This document shows, in pieces, positions 1-9,663 of a DNA stretch of 64,000 nucleotides (position 1 is its first letter; every line of letters begins with the position of its first letter). Below the pieces are notes generated by a model. It saw nothing but the letters and a program-made list of their open reading frames with translations. It searched no databases and was not told the DNA's origin. The stretch lies in contig NC_079499.1 in NCBI RefSeq assembly GCF_030052815.1, positions 102,024,480 through 102,088,479 on the forward strand. Reading direction: 5' to 3'. A program made the position numbers and the translations under genes. This DNA comes from Hevea brasiliensis. Its lineage: Eukaryota > Streptophyta > Magnoliopsida > Malpighiales > Euphorbiaceae.

Positions 1-750
1 TCGGCCAGAAAATTGCCGTGTGCATTCGCATAAGCACCAGCTTGCCTCGTCACAACCTCTTCTTCCTTTGCTTTGAGCTCCTCAGTAAGGTGAGTGACGT
101 TGGCAGTTCGAAGCGACCGAGCTTCCCCAAGTTCACGAGCTTGTTTGGCCAGCTTATCCTCGTAGGATTTTATCCGACCTTCGATTTCAGCAATGTAGTC
201 TTGGGCAGATGAAACTTGGGCTCGGGCAAAAGCTGCGTCTTGGACCGCTTTCAAAATCTCCTGCCTCAGAAAATGAGCCTTTTCCTTGATTATGTGCTGA
301 TTCACCAGGCTCTCTACGCTCAAACTCATCGTCTGAGCCAGGAGATTGTCAATGCTACCCGAGGTCAGCCTGTTCCGGTCCTCCTTAAGGCATAATGGTA
401 GCACCCAGAACTTTGGCGAAGCTCAGATTCTCCCGAACAGATCAGTTCTTCTCCAGAGAATGAATGAGGACTTGGGCACCACGAGAAAGGGTCCTCACGG
501 TAGGTTGGGAAGACCCCTCTTCAGCACTTGAAGGAACAGGTGGAGGTGGTCACTCTTCTTGTCGAGGGGGAGAAGGAGCTACCTCTACTTCTGGGATCGG
601 TTGTCCCGAAGGTCGGGACAAGTCTCGCGGCACTTCTCCTGAATCCTGTCTTGGCATTTGTGATGCCGCGACAATCTTCATTTCTCGTACCTTCCGAGAG
701 AATTCTCTTTTCAGCTTGTGGCTCTCCTTTGCGCCTTTGCCTCCAGCCAT
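1..750 (-). pseudogene. Coiled-coil, charged retrotransposon-associated protein, continuation of the antisense gene (partial)
   Basis: From the ATG at 750 the minus strand encodes a basic, Lys/Arg/Glu-rich start (MAGGKGAKESHKLKREFSRK) and then, through stops and shifts, a heptad-like Glu/Lys/Ala/Leu-rich region to the window edge. The same order of segments is found at 61930-62823 on the plus strand. The stretch just upstream (751-838) ends with a pyrimidine tract and TGTGCAG, resembling a 3' splice site. The segment may therefore be a second exon of the Transposase_28-like gene at 839-1534. This is inference; no transcript is visible. Confidence 0.55.
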
Positions 751-838
751 TTCTGCACAAAAAAATAGTTAGTGAGATTACCTAAATTGGGACACTAAAG
801 ATTTAGGTTATACTAGTCCTGGGTCTGAGGTCAGAGAG

Positions 839-1534
839 CTATAGTTCATAGCCTTCATTGGCGATTATCCGCATTAGCCACCATCTCAGCTCGGCCATAA
901 CAGCGTATAAGCATGAATACTTGTGAGTGGCCGCCTGATCCTTCAATTCCATTACCATGGCACCCTCGTCCCTACTTAGGGCGACCTTCTTTGGAATTGA
1001 TGGGCCTAGATATTGCCAGCTATGTAGGAAACCTTCAAAACCGTTCGGAATCTTGCTCCTCAACATAAAGAAGTGATTCTTCCAATTCTTCAGTGAAGAG
1101 GGGAGATTGGTAAAAAGTCCACAGTGCTGTTTGGCTTGGAAGAACCAATACTCGTCGTCCTTTCGACGAGTAAGTCTATGCAGCTCGACAAAAACCTTCA
1201 CTGTAGGCTCGAGCTTCTTAGCTCGGCATAAGCCTCTAAAAGCCACCAGAATTCGCTATGAGTTTGGATGTACTTGAGCTATACATACGTGGTGGAGCTT
1301 CAGAACATCCTTGTAGAAGTTGTCAAGAGGAAACCGGAGCTCAGCTTTTAATTGCTCTTCATATATCATGATCGCATCATTTTCTTCAAAGAAGTGATCG
1401 GCTTGGAGATCGCTATGGCATCTGATAAGCTCGTACGAGTCGGTCCGAAGATTGTATTCTTGACTAATCAATTGTAGATCGGTTTCTTGAAGGACTAACG
1501 GCAATCTCGAAGTAAGCATTGGTCCTTGTATCAC
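839..1534 (-). pseudogene. Transposase_28-like protein (putative gypsy-type transposon domain), antisense ORF with one in-frame stop
   Basis: Read on the minus strand, the first part (1534-1259) carries the RLP...LRFPLDNFYKDVL...QVHPNS pattern typical of the plant 'putative gypsy type transposon' domain (Pfam Transposase_28). An in-frame TAG at about 1256-1258 follows PNS, where the family normally has Trp, and the same frame continues for 135 residues with WKNHFFMLRS and an EGAMVMELKDQAAT segment. The latter is also present at 61639-61899 on the plus strand, so the two loci are homologous. The gene runs opposite to the LTR it adjoins. Its true start is uncertain; the ATG at 1534 is the first in frame. 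Function is unknown: the domain occurs in retrotransposon-linked genes and the name does not prove transposase activity. Confidence 0.7.
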
Positions 1535-2064
1535 CAGCTTTCAACTCTACAATACTTGTGATCTCCAGAGTCAGTTTGATAGCCTCAACCTCACACAGGT
1601 AAGTGCCTAGACTGTCATTTTGCCGAACGCTTGCATTTTACTTTCTTTGCTTTTATTCTCGAAATTTTCACTAAATCCAGTCATACTAAAGATCCCACGT
1701 AGATCCCTCAGGCTGATATTTATTCTCTTGAGTTTACTTTTTCCCTTCATAAGTTCACGTTATTTATTTCCTTCGAATATAGGTGTTCCGGTTGCGGGTA
1801 ACTTATAGGTAATTTAGTAGCAATATCCTAACGTGATAGTTTCTTTTGAATAAGTAAAAATAATCAAGGAATAAATAGGAAATCAGGAGAAAAGTCATGC
1901 GATCAGGCTACTAAGCGAGTCTAGGAAATAGCATAATAGAGCGGGAATCGAGATAAGACCCCAGACTAGTAACCGAGAGAGATCGGATGTAGCCAGCCAA
2001 AGAGTTCGGACAAGGTAGTCATATACGAGATCGGTGAAAAGTTTAGTCTTATGTCACAAACACT

Positions 2065-2320
2065 TTAAGAGGTTAGGGGAGAGTTCTTACCCAATCCTCA
2101 TTCAAACAAAAACACGGAGATCGGAGGAGAGTTCTTATCCGAGATCCTTCATTAAAACTTTAAGCCGAATACATTAAGAGGTCGGGGGAGAGTTCTTACC
2201 TGATCCTCATTCAAACAAAAACGCAGAGATCGGAGGAGAGTTCTTATCCGAAATCTCCCGTTCAAAACTCTTAATAAAATATACCAGAGATTGAGAGAAG
2301 TTCCCTGCCCGAGCTCTCTT
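2065..2320 (+). repeat. Tandem repeat array in the Tat-like LTR
   Basis: At least four degenerate repeats contain GGAGAGTTCTTATCC or GGAGAGTTCTTACC, alternating in two flavours (GATCGGAGGAGAG and GGTTAGGGGAGAG) about 45-60 bp apart. The reverse complement of the same unit makes the array at 58660-59085. Confidence 0.8.
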
Positions 2321-2753
2321 AACAAAATTCAAACTAAATGACATGACCCCAATACACAAGAAAATCTCACTCAAACACTTATTTACTAAAGGGCCACCTC
2401 ACGAACTCGTGTTCCTGGGCAACCCAAGATAAGTGAAATATCAAACATTCCTTTATTTTGCATAAAGGATTAACATCATCACTATCTCAATCTCCTAATT
2501 ACCCTTTTAATTTATAAAAGAGCATAACATTAAATCTGTTTACCCTCGTTAAGGGATGAGGTGGGGTGCCTAACACCTTCCCCGCCCGTATACCGACCCC
2601 GAATCTAGAATCTCTGTTTTTGAAGCGTTTCCTTTTGATCTGTTTTCACAAATGGTTTTCTTTAATTTCCCTCAAAATTAAAGTGGCGACTCCTCACTTT
2701 TTCCACTTCAGTGAAGAGCTTTTGTCCAGGAGACCGCAAAATACCATGCGACA

Positions 2754-3170
2754 ACGAACTTGGATTTTCGATCCGTTTAAATCGTTAGAAAGCTAATTTG
2801 ATAACCTTTTCAATAAAACACTTTCAAAAACAAATTTTTTATTTCTTAACAATGAAAATTTTATTTTACTCCGCTTTGGTCAAGAAATAAATAAGAATAG
2901 AGACACAAAGAGATTTTGAAAATTCCTAGACTTGAGCCAACATAACTAACTAATTGAGATTCATAAGACTAAAAAAAATTACATTATAGTGTTTCCTTGA
3001 TTGTTACTTTAATTTTTTGCTCTTTTTCAATCTTGATTTGAACCAATTTCACAGTTTGGAACTTGGGACCTATGATCTTAACACAAACACTTCCAAGGTA
3101 GATTAGTAGCATATTAATTGCTAATTTTTAATTATCATTAAAACATGAATTAAGATCCCTAGGTCCAACA
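2754..3170 (-). mobile_element. Copia (SIRE-like) 3' LTR, truncated by the Tat-like insertion
   Basis: Read on the minus strand the LTR starts TGTTGGACCTAGGGATC at 3170, directly downstream of a purine-rich tract. It is cut off at 2753/2754 by the Tat-like element. It belongs to the minus-strand Copia element whose pol lies at 45281-48419. The other LTR is outside the window, so LTR divergence cannot be judged. Confidence 0.65.
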
Positions 3171-3185
3171 ATCTCTCCCTTTTTG
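3171..3185 (-). other. Polypurine tract of the Copia element
   Basis: On the minus strand CAAAAAGGGAGAGAT directly precedes the TGTTGG start of the LTR. This is the expected place and composition for the plus-strand primer of reverse transcription. Confidence 0.65.
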
Positions 3186-3528
3186 ATGATAACAAACAAT
3201 TAGTGGATGAAGGAAATTAAGCACAAGTGAAGTGTGTGGTTATAAAAAAAAAAAAAAAAATTCTCCCCCTTACAAAAATGATTTATGCCTCAATAAATAA
3301 AATTTAGAGAGCACATAAGAGAAGTTTTAACTCAATGAATATAATACCATGATGTATTGAGTCCTAAATGAATGATGATGCAAAAGTATTGCTATATCAA
3401 CAACAATTTCAATAGATTATAAATATACTAAGAAAAAGCATCATTCGAAAAACCAATATGGCTAAAACTATGTATTGCAATGAAAAGCATATGTAAAGCC
3501 TATAACTGTACATCCACTATCTACATAT

Positions 3529-3570
3529 CTTCCCCTTTTGGCATCATCAAAACACCTACCAAAGGGGAAG
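3529..3570. repeat. Inverted repeat (hairpin) in the Copia 3' region
   Basis: CTTCCCCTTTTGG (3529-3541) pairs with CCAAAGGGGAAG (3559-3570) with one bulged base and a 17-base loop. On the element strand each arm resembles a polypurine or polypyrimidine tract. The rest of 3186-3600 is AT-rich and non-coding. Confidence 0.6.
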
Positions 3571-3599
3571 ATGTATAAAAAGGATCTTTAGAAATATAA

Positions 3600-4334
3600 A
3601 GAAAATCAGGTCTACGAAGGAGGTGGAGTAGCCGTGTTTGGTAAAGGAGTGCTAGAGGCTAAATGTTGAAGAAGAGAGAAGATATGGCCTATATGCTCCT
3701 CCACATGTCACTGATGATGAAGCTGGTGGTCCTCCATCCTCTGCAGTCAATCCTCCATTTGAATAGTAAGGAGCTCCATACGAGCCAAGGCGTCATATAT
3801 ATCATGTGAAGTCCGAGAGGACTCACCCTAGTCGACTGTGCCACTGGGTCTTGCTGGGTTAGTGGTTGCACCAGCCTGATTAGAAGAAACTCTTACTGGT
3901 GTGCTCTGAGGTTGTGCTCGATGTGCCTATGGTCACTGTGATGAAGTAGGACGATCCCTCCTAGTATGCTCATAGCTATCCTGATAGATAGTAAGCCCTA
4001 TGTGTGGAAGAGTGTCTATGGTGTAGAAACCATAGTCTCTAGGTATAATCATGGTGGCTTCTATACCCGAATCAACTCTAAGGGCCCAAGAAGTCTAATG
4101 ATAAGATGATCATAGAGGAGACACGCCATGGAATGCCTAAGAGCTGAGGCTATAGTATAAAGAATTAAAATAGGCAAGTTTAAAGGATGACTCTGCAAAA
4201 GACAGTTCATGACAAACATATTGGTGTAAGTTAGGTCAGACCGATGACCTACTTTAAAAATAATCTCATGTGTGACTATATGGTGTATAACCTTGGGTAC
4301 TGGCCCAAGGTGTACAGCTGCTAGACGAATGGAG
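3600..4334 (-). pseudogene. Copia third ORF, C-terminal part (Transposase_32-like plant transposon protein)
   Basis: The minus strand from 4334 is open to about 3932, where the first stop lies. It contains VGHRSDLTYTNMFVMNCLL, a leucine-rich stretch and PRDYGFYTIDTLPHIGLT, followed by a polar region interrupted by stops to about 3600. It directly continues the N-terminal part at 39334-39836: the break carries the duplicated bases TGGAG on both sides of the 35-kb nested insertion. In SIRE-type Copia elements an extra ORF sits after pol in the env position. The sequence pattern resembles the 'putative plant transposon protein' domain (Pfam Transposase_32). Function is unknown and no envelope features (signal peptide, C-terminal anchor) are evident here. 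Confidence 0.6.
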
Positions 4335-7300
4335 TGTAATGCCCTCACTGTAGGCAATTCTATACTTTCCACTGTTCCGATGACTAAGGTCTATTCGAGT
4401 AGCTAGAATGTATAGAACCACACTTAAATCAGAGTGAGAAATCATAATTAAATCAAATAAAAATCAATTAAGGGTGTAGAAAAATAAAAGAAGTGAAGTA
4501 GGAATCGGTTAAATGAGCACAAGTCCCGGTAATGGGTGACCTCACTCGAAAATGATAATGAGTTCGGTGTGACTCTAAATTCAAGCAAAGCCCTATAAGA
4601 CCCTTAATGAAGACTTAATTAAGGGAATTTCTATGAATTAATAAGCCAATAAAATGAAAAGAAATAAGTACAAAGCAAAGGAAGATAAGGAGTTATCGGG
4701 TGTTATGAAAAAGACAGACATAAACCCGGTAAGGATAAAATTTGGTCAATTAAATTTAAAGGTCCAATATTGACAAAAAATGAGAGTTATTAAATTAATG
4801 AAGCTAGATTAGTTTAATTAATTGAGATTATAAAAATTAAAAATAATTATTGAAAAGTCAAATTATAATGATTATAAACTTTAAAATATTTACAATTTTA
4901 CCATTCTTCATATTTACAATTTTGCCATTAAACATTAAATTAATATATAAATGAATTATTGAGCTAAAATTTTTAGACTTCCTTCAACCTCATTCCCATC
5001 CATTTCTCTCTCTCTCTTCTCTCTTAAATTCCACCATTGATACATCATCATCCAAGCTCCCAAACACTTACCTACCTTCATTAATTTTGTTGGAAACTTA
5101 GAGAAACCTTCATATCCAGCCTTGAAGTGAAGAAAACAAATCAAAATCTCAAGTAAGAATTCTTCCAAGAAGTGGTTCTATAAAGGGAAGTGGAGTTTTG
5201 ATTGAATTAATGGTTGATTTAGGCTAAGGAGAGCTTGAAGACAAGGTTAGTTCTAAAAATCCCTATCAATTTTGAAGTTTTATGAATTTTTGTTAGGGTT
5301 TGCTATAATTAGGGAGTTTCTTATTTATGCCCTAATTGATGCAATTGGATGTTGATTATAACTCTTGGATGTGTTAATTATTTAAGTATCTTGAGAAGAT
5401 ATCAAATTGGTTGATGGTAAGTGAACTTATGTAGTGAACTTGATTATGGATAGTTTGAGTCCAATATGGTTAATTGGCCATTAGTTGAGCTACATAGCTC
5501 CAATTGGTGTGAGGCTAATTAAAGATGAAACCTTAGACATAATGCTAGAAATGTCATGAAGGAAGCTTGCCCAGAAACTAAACTTAGGTTACCCTAAATT
5601 TGGCTTGAATCCGGAATTGGCATTCTAGACCTAGGCAGACTGACTATATGAACAGTGTTTAGTAAAATGAGCATAACTCACTCTATTATGATCCTTAAAC
5701 CTATGGGAACCTGAGACATAGGAGAACATTTCATATGGAGAACACAGAGCCAAGTTATGAACCTAACTCAACCAAATGGATGGACAAATTTGATTCAGAA
5801 ACCTGCCCTGAATTCTAGACTAAACCTAGGTACCCTACTAGTTTTAGAAAAATTGCCATAACTTAAGCTAAAAAACTGCAAATATAGTAATTCCAAAGTA
5901 AAAATGTTTATAACACATAGAACTATAACTTTTGTATTTTGACTAGAACCCAGATCTTAATGCAACTTAGGGAAATTGTTAGGGTAAGTGAGAAGTAACA
6001 ATGCTGGAATTCCAGAATTCCAGCAAATGTGCCTTACAACCTCGGAAATGGTTATTTGGCTATAACTTTTTCTAGAAAACTCCAAATGAAATGACTCAAA
6101 AAGACTTGGAAACCTAAGACAAAGGCCTAAAACTTTGTTTTTAGTGACTTGAAGCCAATTCTGAGCCTAAGGTGCTTGGATTCTAGTTGCAATACTTAGT
6201 GAAATTCTGGAAAATAAGGAAAGAGCAGGGTTTAGTACCTTGGAATGATACTTAGTAATTTAACTATAACTAGAGCCACAAAACTTCAAATTGAATGATT
6301 CAAAAAGGGAATTAAAGTTAAAACATAAAGGAACAACTTCCATGAAGGAGTATAGCCAAAAGGATTCTGCATCTTGGCAAATTGCTAGGGAAATTTAAAA
6401 CAACAATTTTGAAAATTCATGAAACCTTCACAAATGACTTGAAATGCAATATATACTTAACATAAATGATTTGTTAAACACATGTACCACATGTACCACA
6501 TGAATATGTAATTGGGACTTATGTTCCCACTATGAATAGTGTACTAATGCTAAGAAATATGAATAACATATGTGATTAAATATTGAGATTTATGAACACA
6601 TACTGATATAAAATTGCCCTTGTATGCCTAGATATTAGTGTATAGGTTGGATCTATTGGCATGCCAATTAGGGACCACAGATGCAGTACTGCCCATGGCT
6701 TTCGAGCCTACTTCATGGATGATCATTGATAAACAATACATGTCTGATATGGTTATTCTTCTGGCTTTATGCCTGTCCGCTGGCTTTATGCCTGACATGT
6801 TTTACTGGCTTTTATGCCTGCCCACTGGCTTTATGCTTGACAGATGTATACCTGATAGGCACATGGTTGTCTAACTAGTATACTCCCGTGCATCCAGTCT
6901 TAACAGTCTGTTATAGATTACTTTGGCATTGAAAAATTATAATAAGATTGGATGTTCACTAAATGAATGAAAAAGATTCAAATGAACTAAATGTTCCAAA
7001 GATCACAAAAAATGTGTAAACCTAAAATATACATAGATATGTGAATGAATTACATAAACATAACATTTTATGATATTACACACATGAAACCTGTATTTTT
7101 ATTGTTTAGTTTATTTTCATTATCTTATTGCACCACTAAGCAATATGCTTAGCGCATTGGTTTGTCCACGCATAGGTATTAGAGACAAGGACCAGTAGTG
7201 ATTGGATCTGTAGTAGGAGAGTTGTCACCTAAGCAGTGTACTTTTGATAGGGCTCATGAGCTACATGAAATCTTTTTTGTCATTATATTTTGTATTTAAT

Positions 7301-7711
7301 CATAAAGTTTGTAATTAAATTTTGGGGATTGTAATATATTGATGTAAATTATGTACATAAACATTATGAATGAAATGAGTTGGATTATACATAAAATGAG
7401 TATATGAATACATGATGATGTGAGAAATGATATGAATTGAATTGATTGAAATTATGATGAGATTTATAAACAGAAAATTGATTTTAACAGGTCGAATTTT
7501 AATAAAACAGGGAAAACTCCGCCAGTTTCTCCATAAAAATATGGTAATTTAAACATATAATGGGACTAAAGGTAATAATGAATAAAACAAGATAAGATCA
7601 GGTATTCCCATTTCTCATTTAAAAAAAATTTACCAATAAATGGAATTTAAATTACTAATGCATAAGAATAGAAAAGATAGGGTGCTCCGCCATCGAATGT
7701 GACATTCCTTG
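4335..7711 (+). mobile_element. Solo LTR A, left segment (chromovirus-type LTR, TSD TGGAG)
   Basis: The LTR starts TGTAATGCCCTCAC at 4335, preceded by TGGAG. It resumes after the nested insertion at 39298 and ends GGGGTGTTACA at 39333, followed by TGGAG. Its own length is about 3.41 kb. No primer site, polypurine tract or coding region belongs to it, so it is a solo LTR. It contains a CT-rich block (about 4990-5035) followed by a donor-like AAG|GTTAGT at 5246 and an acceptor-like CATAG at 7175. The remainder is AT-rich and non-coding. Confidence 0.85.
6760..6842 (+). repeat. Short tandem repeat in solo LTR A
   Basis: Four degenerate copies of CTGGCTTTATGCCTG separated by short variable spacers. 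Related GGCATT/ATGGC-rich repeats occur at the equivalent place in LTR B (about 8630-8710, reverse) and LTR D (about 44200-44290), so this is a fast-changing internal segment of the LTR family. Confidence 0.6.
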
Positions 7712-9663
7712 TGTAAGACACCTTACCCGTCTATAATGTAGCCGAGCGAGGTATGTCACATTCAGTGCCGGAGTGCCTTAACTTATCTTATTTCATTTCT
7801 CAGTAATTACATTTTATTTTATTAATTTAGGGTCAATTTGTTGACCGGGGAAACTAATAGAGTTTCTCTTAAATTATTCATAATTTTGACAATTTTCACC
7901 TGTTAAAAATCTCAATAATAATTTCAAATATATGTAACTTTTCTCAATCTCAAATCTCATCTCAATATCTCAAACTCAAATCTTTCTTCATTCCATGCAT
8001 AAATAAATAAATGCTCACATTCATAAAGAAATACTCAATTTCATTAATTTACATAATTTATAATAATTACATGAGTTTATAATTTACATGGCAAAAATTA
8101 ATGTCTAACACAAAATACAAAATATAAAATTTCTGATGAAGCCTTGTGGTCCTACCAAAATACACTGCACGGATGAGGTGACATTGGACACACATGCAGA
8201 TTAGGACTCTCACAGTGATCCCAGTCTATGGTCTACTGGGTTCTCACTCCTAGTCTCTAGTACCTACACGTGGCAAAAAGCGACGCGCTAAGTATAAAGC
8301 TTAGTGGTGCCAATGTAATAGAAAAATAAACTAAATAATTAAATATACAGAAATTATGCTATCATTTCATTCAGACTGAATTTTTGGTAATTATTTGTAA
8401 TATCCTTAATTTAGTGATTTTTATTTATGTTCATTATTTGGTTTAAATTTTTGAGACTTATTTTAATTTCTCCAAGTAATCTATACTAGTTGACTGGATT
8501 GGATAAATGGGTAAACTAGCACTGGATACCAAGTGCCTCAGACCATCACACTATTAGTCACAGAGAGTCTCCAGGTGTGCAATAGAATGGCTAAGCAGTC
8601 AGGCATAAAGCTAAGTATGTTAAGAATAGCAAAATGACCGTGGGCCATAATATCACAAAATGGCACTAAAGCCATAAATCATGAAATGGCGCAAAGCCAT
8701 AGGCAATACTGCAATCGGAACCCTATTGGCATGCCAACCTATCCAAACCAATCATATTAGGCATACTAGGGCATTTTAACAAAGTTAGGTTTTGGTTCTT
8801 TGCATTTGATATTATAGTGGTTACTATTCACATTACTATTCATGCAAAATATTGACTTTTTCAATAATAATAGATATATAAATTTTAAAAATATGGTCAT
8901 ACCACATTTTGGGTCACAAATTTGTTAGCATTGGTTGCCAATTGTAATTCAAAGCTTATTAGAACTAATTCCAAAATTTCAAATTTCATTAACTATGTTT
9001 ACTATTCCATTGGACAATTCTACAGTGGGAATTTGGCTAAAATTTATTCACCAAAGTTGTTCCTTAATGTCTCTAGTTTAATTTCCTTTTTGAATCACTC
9101 CATTTGGAGTTTTATAGCTCAAGTTATGGCATTTTTACCATAACTGGCCGGATTGGTCTATGTCCAGAATTTCTGAGCAATTATGGTTCTGGCAGTTTTG
9201 GTCAGAATTTGAGTTTTAGTTCTTCATGAAAGTTGTTATAATATGTCTAAGCTTTCCATGGGTTCAAGAATTAGGTCATTTGAACCTCTCTATACAAAGT
9301 TATGGCTATTTGAACAAACACTGTTCATATGGTTATTTTTCCATGTCCATGTTTTGGTTACCCAGATTCAAGTCAAATTTAGGTCACTTTAGGTTGGTTT
9401 TCTAGGTAGGATCTCTTCATAAAAAATGTGGCATTATGTCCTTAGTTTCATCTCTAATTGGTCTTATACCAATTAAAGCTACACAAGTCAACTTATGGCC
9501 ACCCAAACTCATTGGACTCAAGTATAGTATTTCCAGCTCATAAGGCAGCTCACCCAATTCAATATTCAACGCCACAATCAATCCCAAATTAAGGTCAAAC
9601 CATGCCAAATGGTCACTAATTAACCATTAGAACATCAATTCCACAATAATTTGGTAAAACCCT
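7712..9663 (-). mobile_element. Solo LTR B, first segment (minus orientation, TSD CCTTG)
   Basis: Starting at 7712 the plus strand reads TGTAAGACACCTTACC, the reverse complement of the family 3' end. The segment continues to 9663, is interrupted by the Tekay-type element, and resumes at 38159-39292, ending GGGCGTTACA (reverse of the TGTAACGCCC start). CCTTG flanks both outer ends (7707-7711 and 39293-39297). Its own length is about 3.09 kb. It is inserted in LTR A just 36 bp before A's 3' end, in opposite orientation. Confidence 0.85.

Larger units (their letters stand above)
1..2753 (+). mobile_element. Tat/Ogre-like Ty3-gypsy element, LTR-bearing end
   Basis: This segment is related in inverted orientation to 58167-64000. 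Homology between the two copies stops right after the bases GCGACA(AC), taken as the LTR 3' end at 2753. Upstream of that end both copies share a block containing GTGGCGACTCCTCAC (about 2683-2697), a run of roughly 45-60 bp repeats, and an antisense gene. In Tat-lineage elements an extra, often antisense, ORF lies between pol and the 3' LTR; I infer that this is the 3' end of such an element whose body lies left of the window. The LTR start was not located. The left copy lacks about 1.8 kb present on the right between the LTR repeats and the antisense gene, so one copy is rearranged. Confidence 0.65.

Noticed and set aside
2684..2697. TGGCGACTCCTCAC taken as a tRNA-Arg-type primer site right after an LTR
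   Set aside because: Homology between the two Tat-like copies continues about 60 bp past it and stops at GCGACA, so it lies inside the LTR.
6638..6874. 78-residue ORF in solo LTR A
   Set aside because: It is produced by the CTGGCTTTATGCCTG repeat and is not conserved in the other LTRs.
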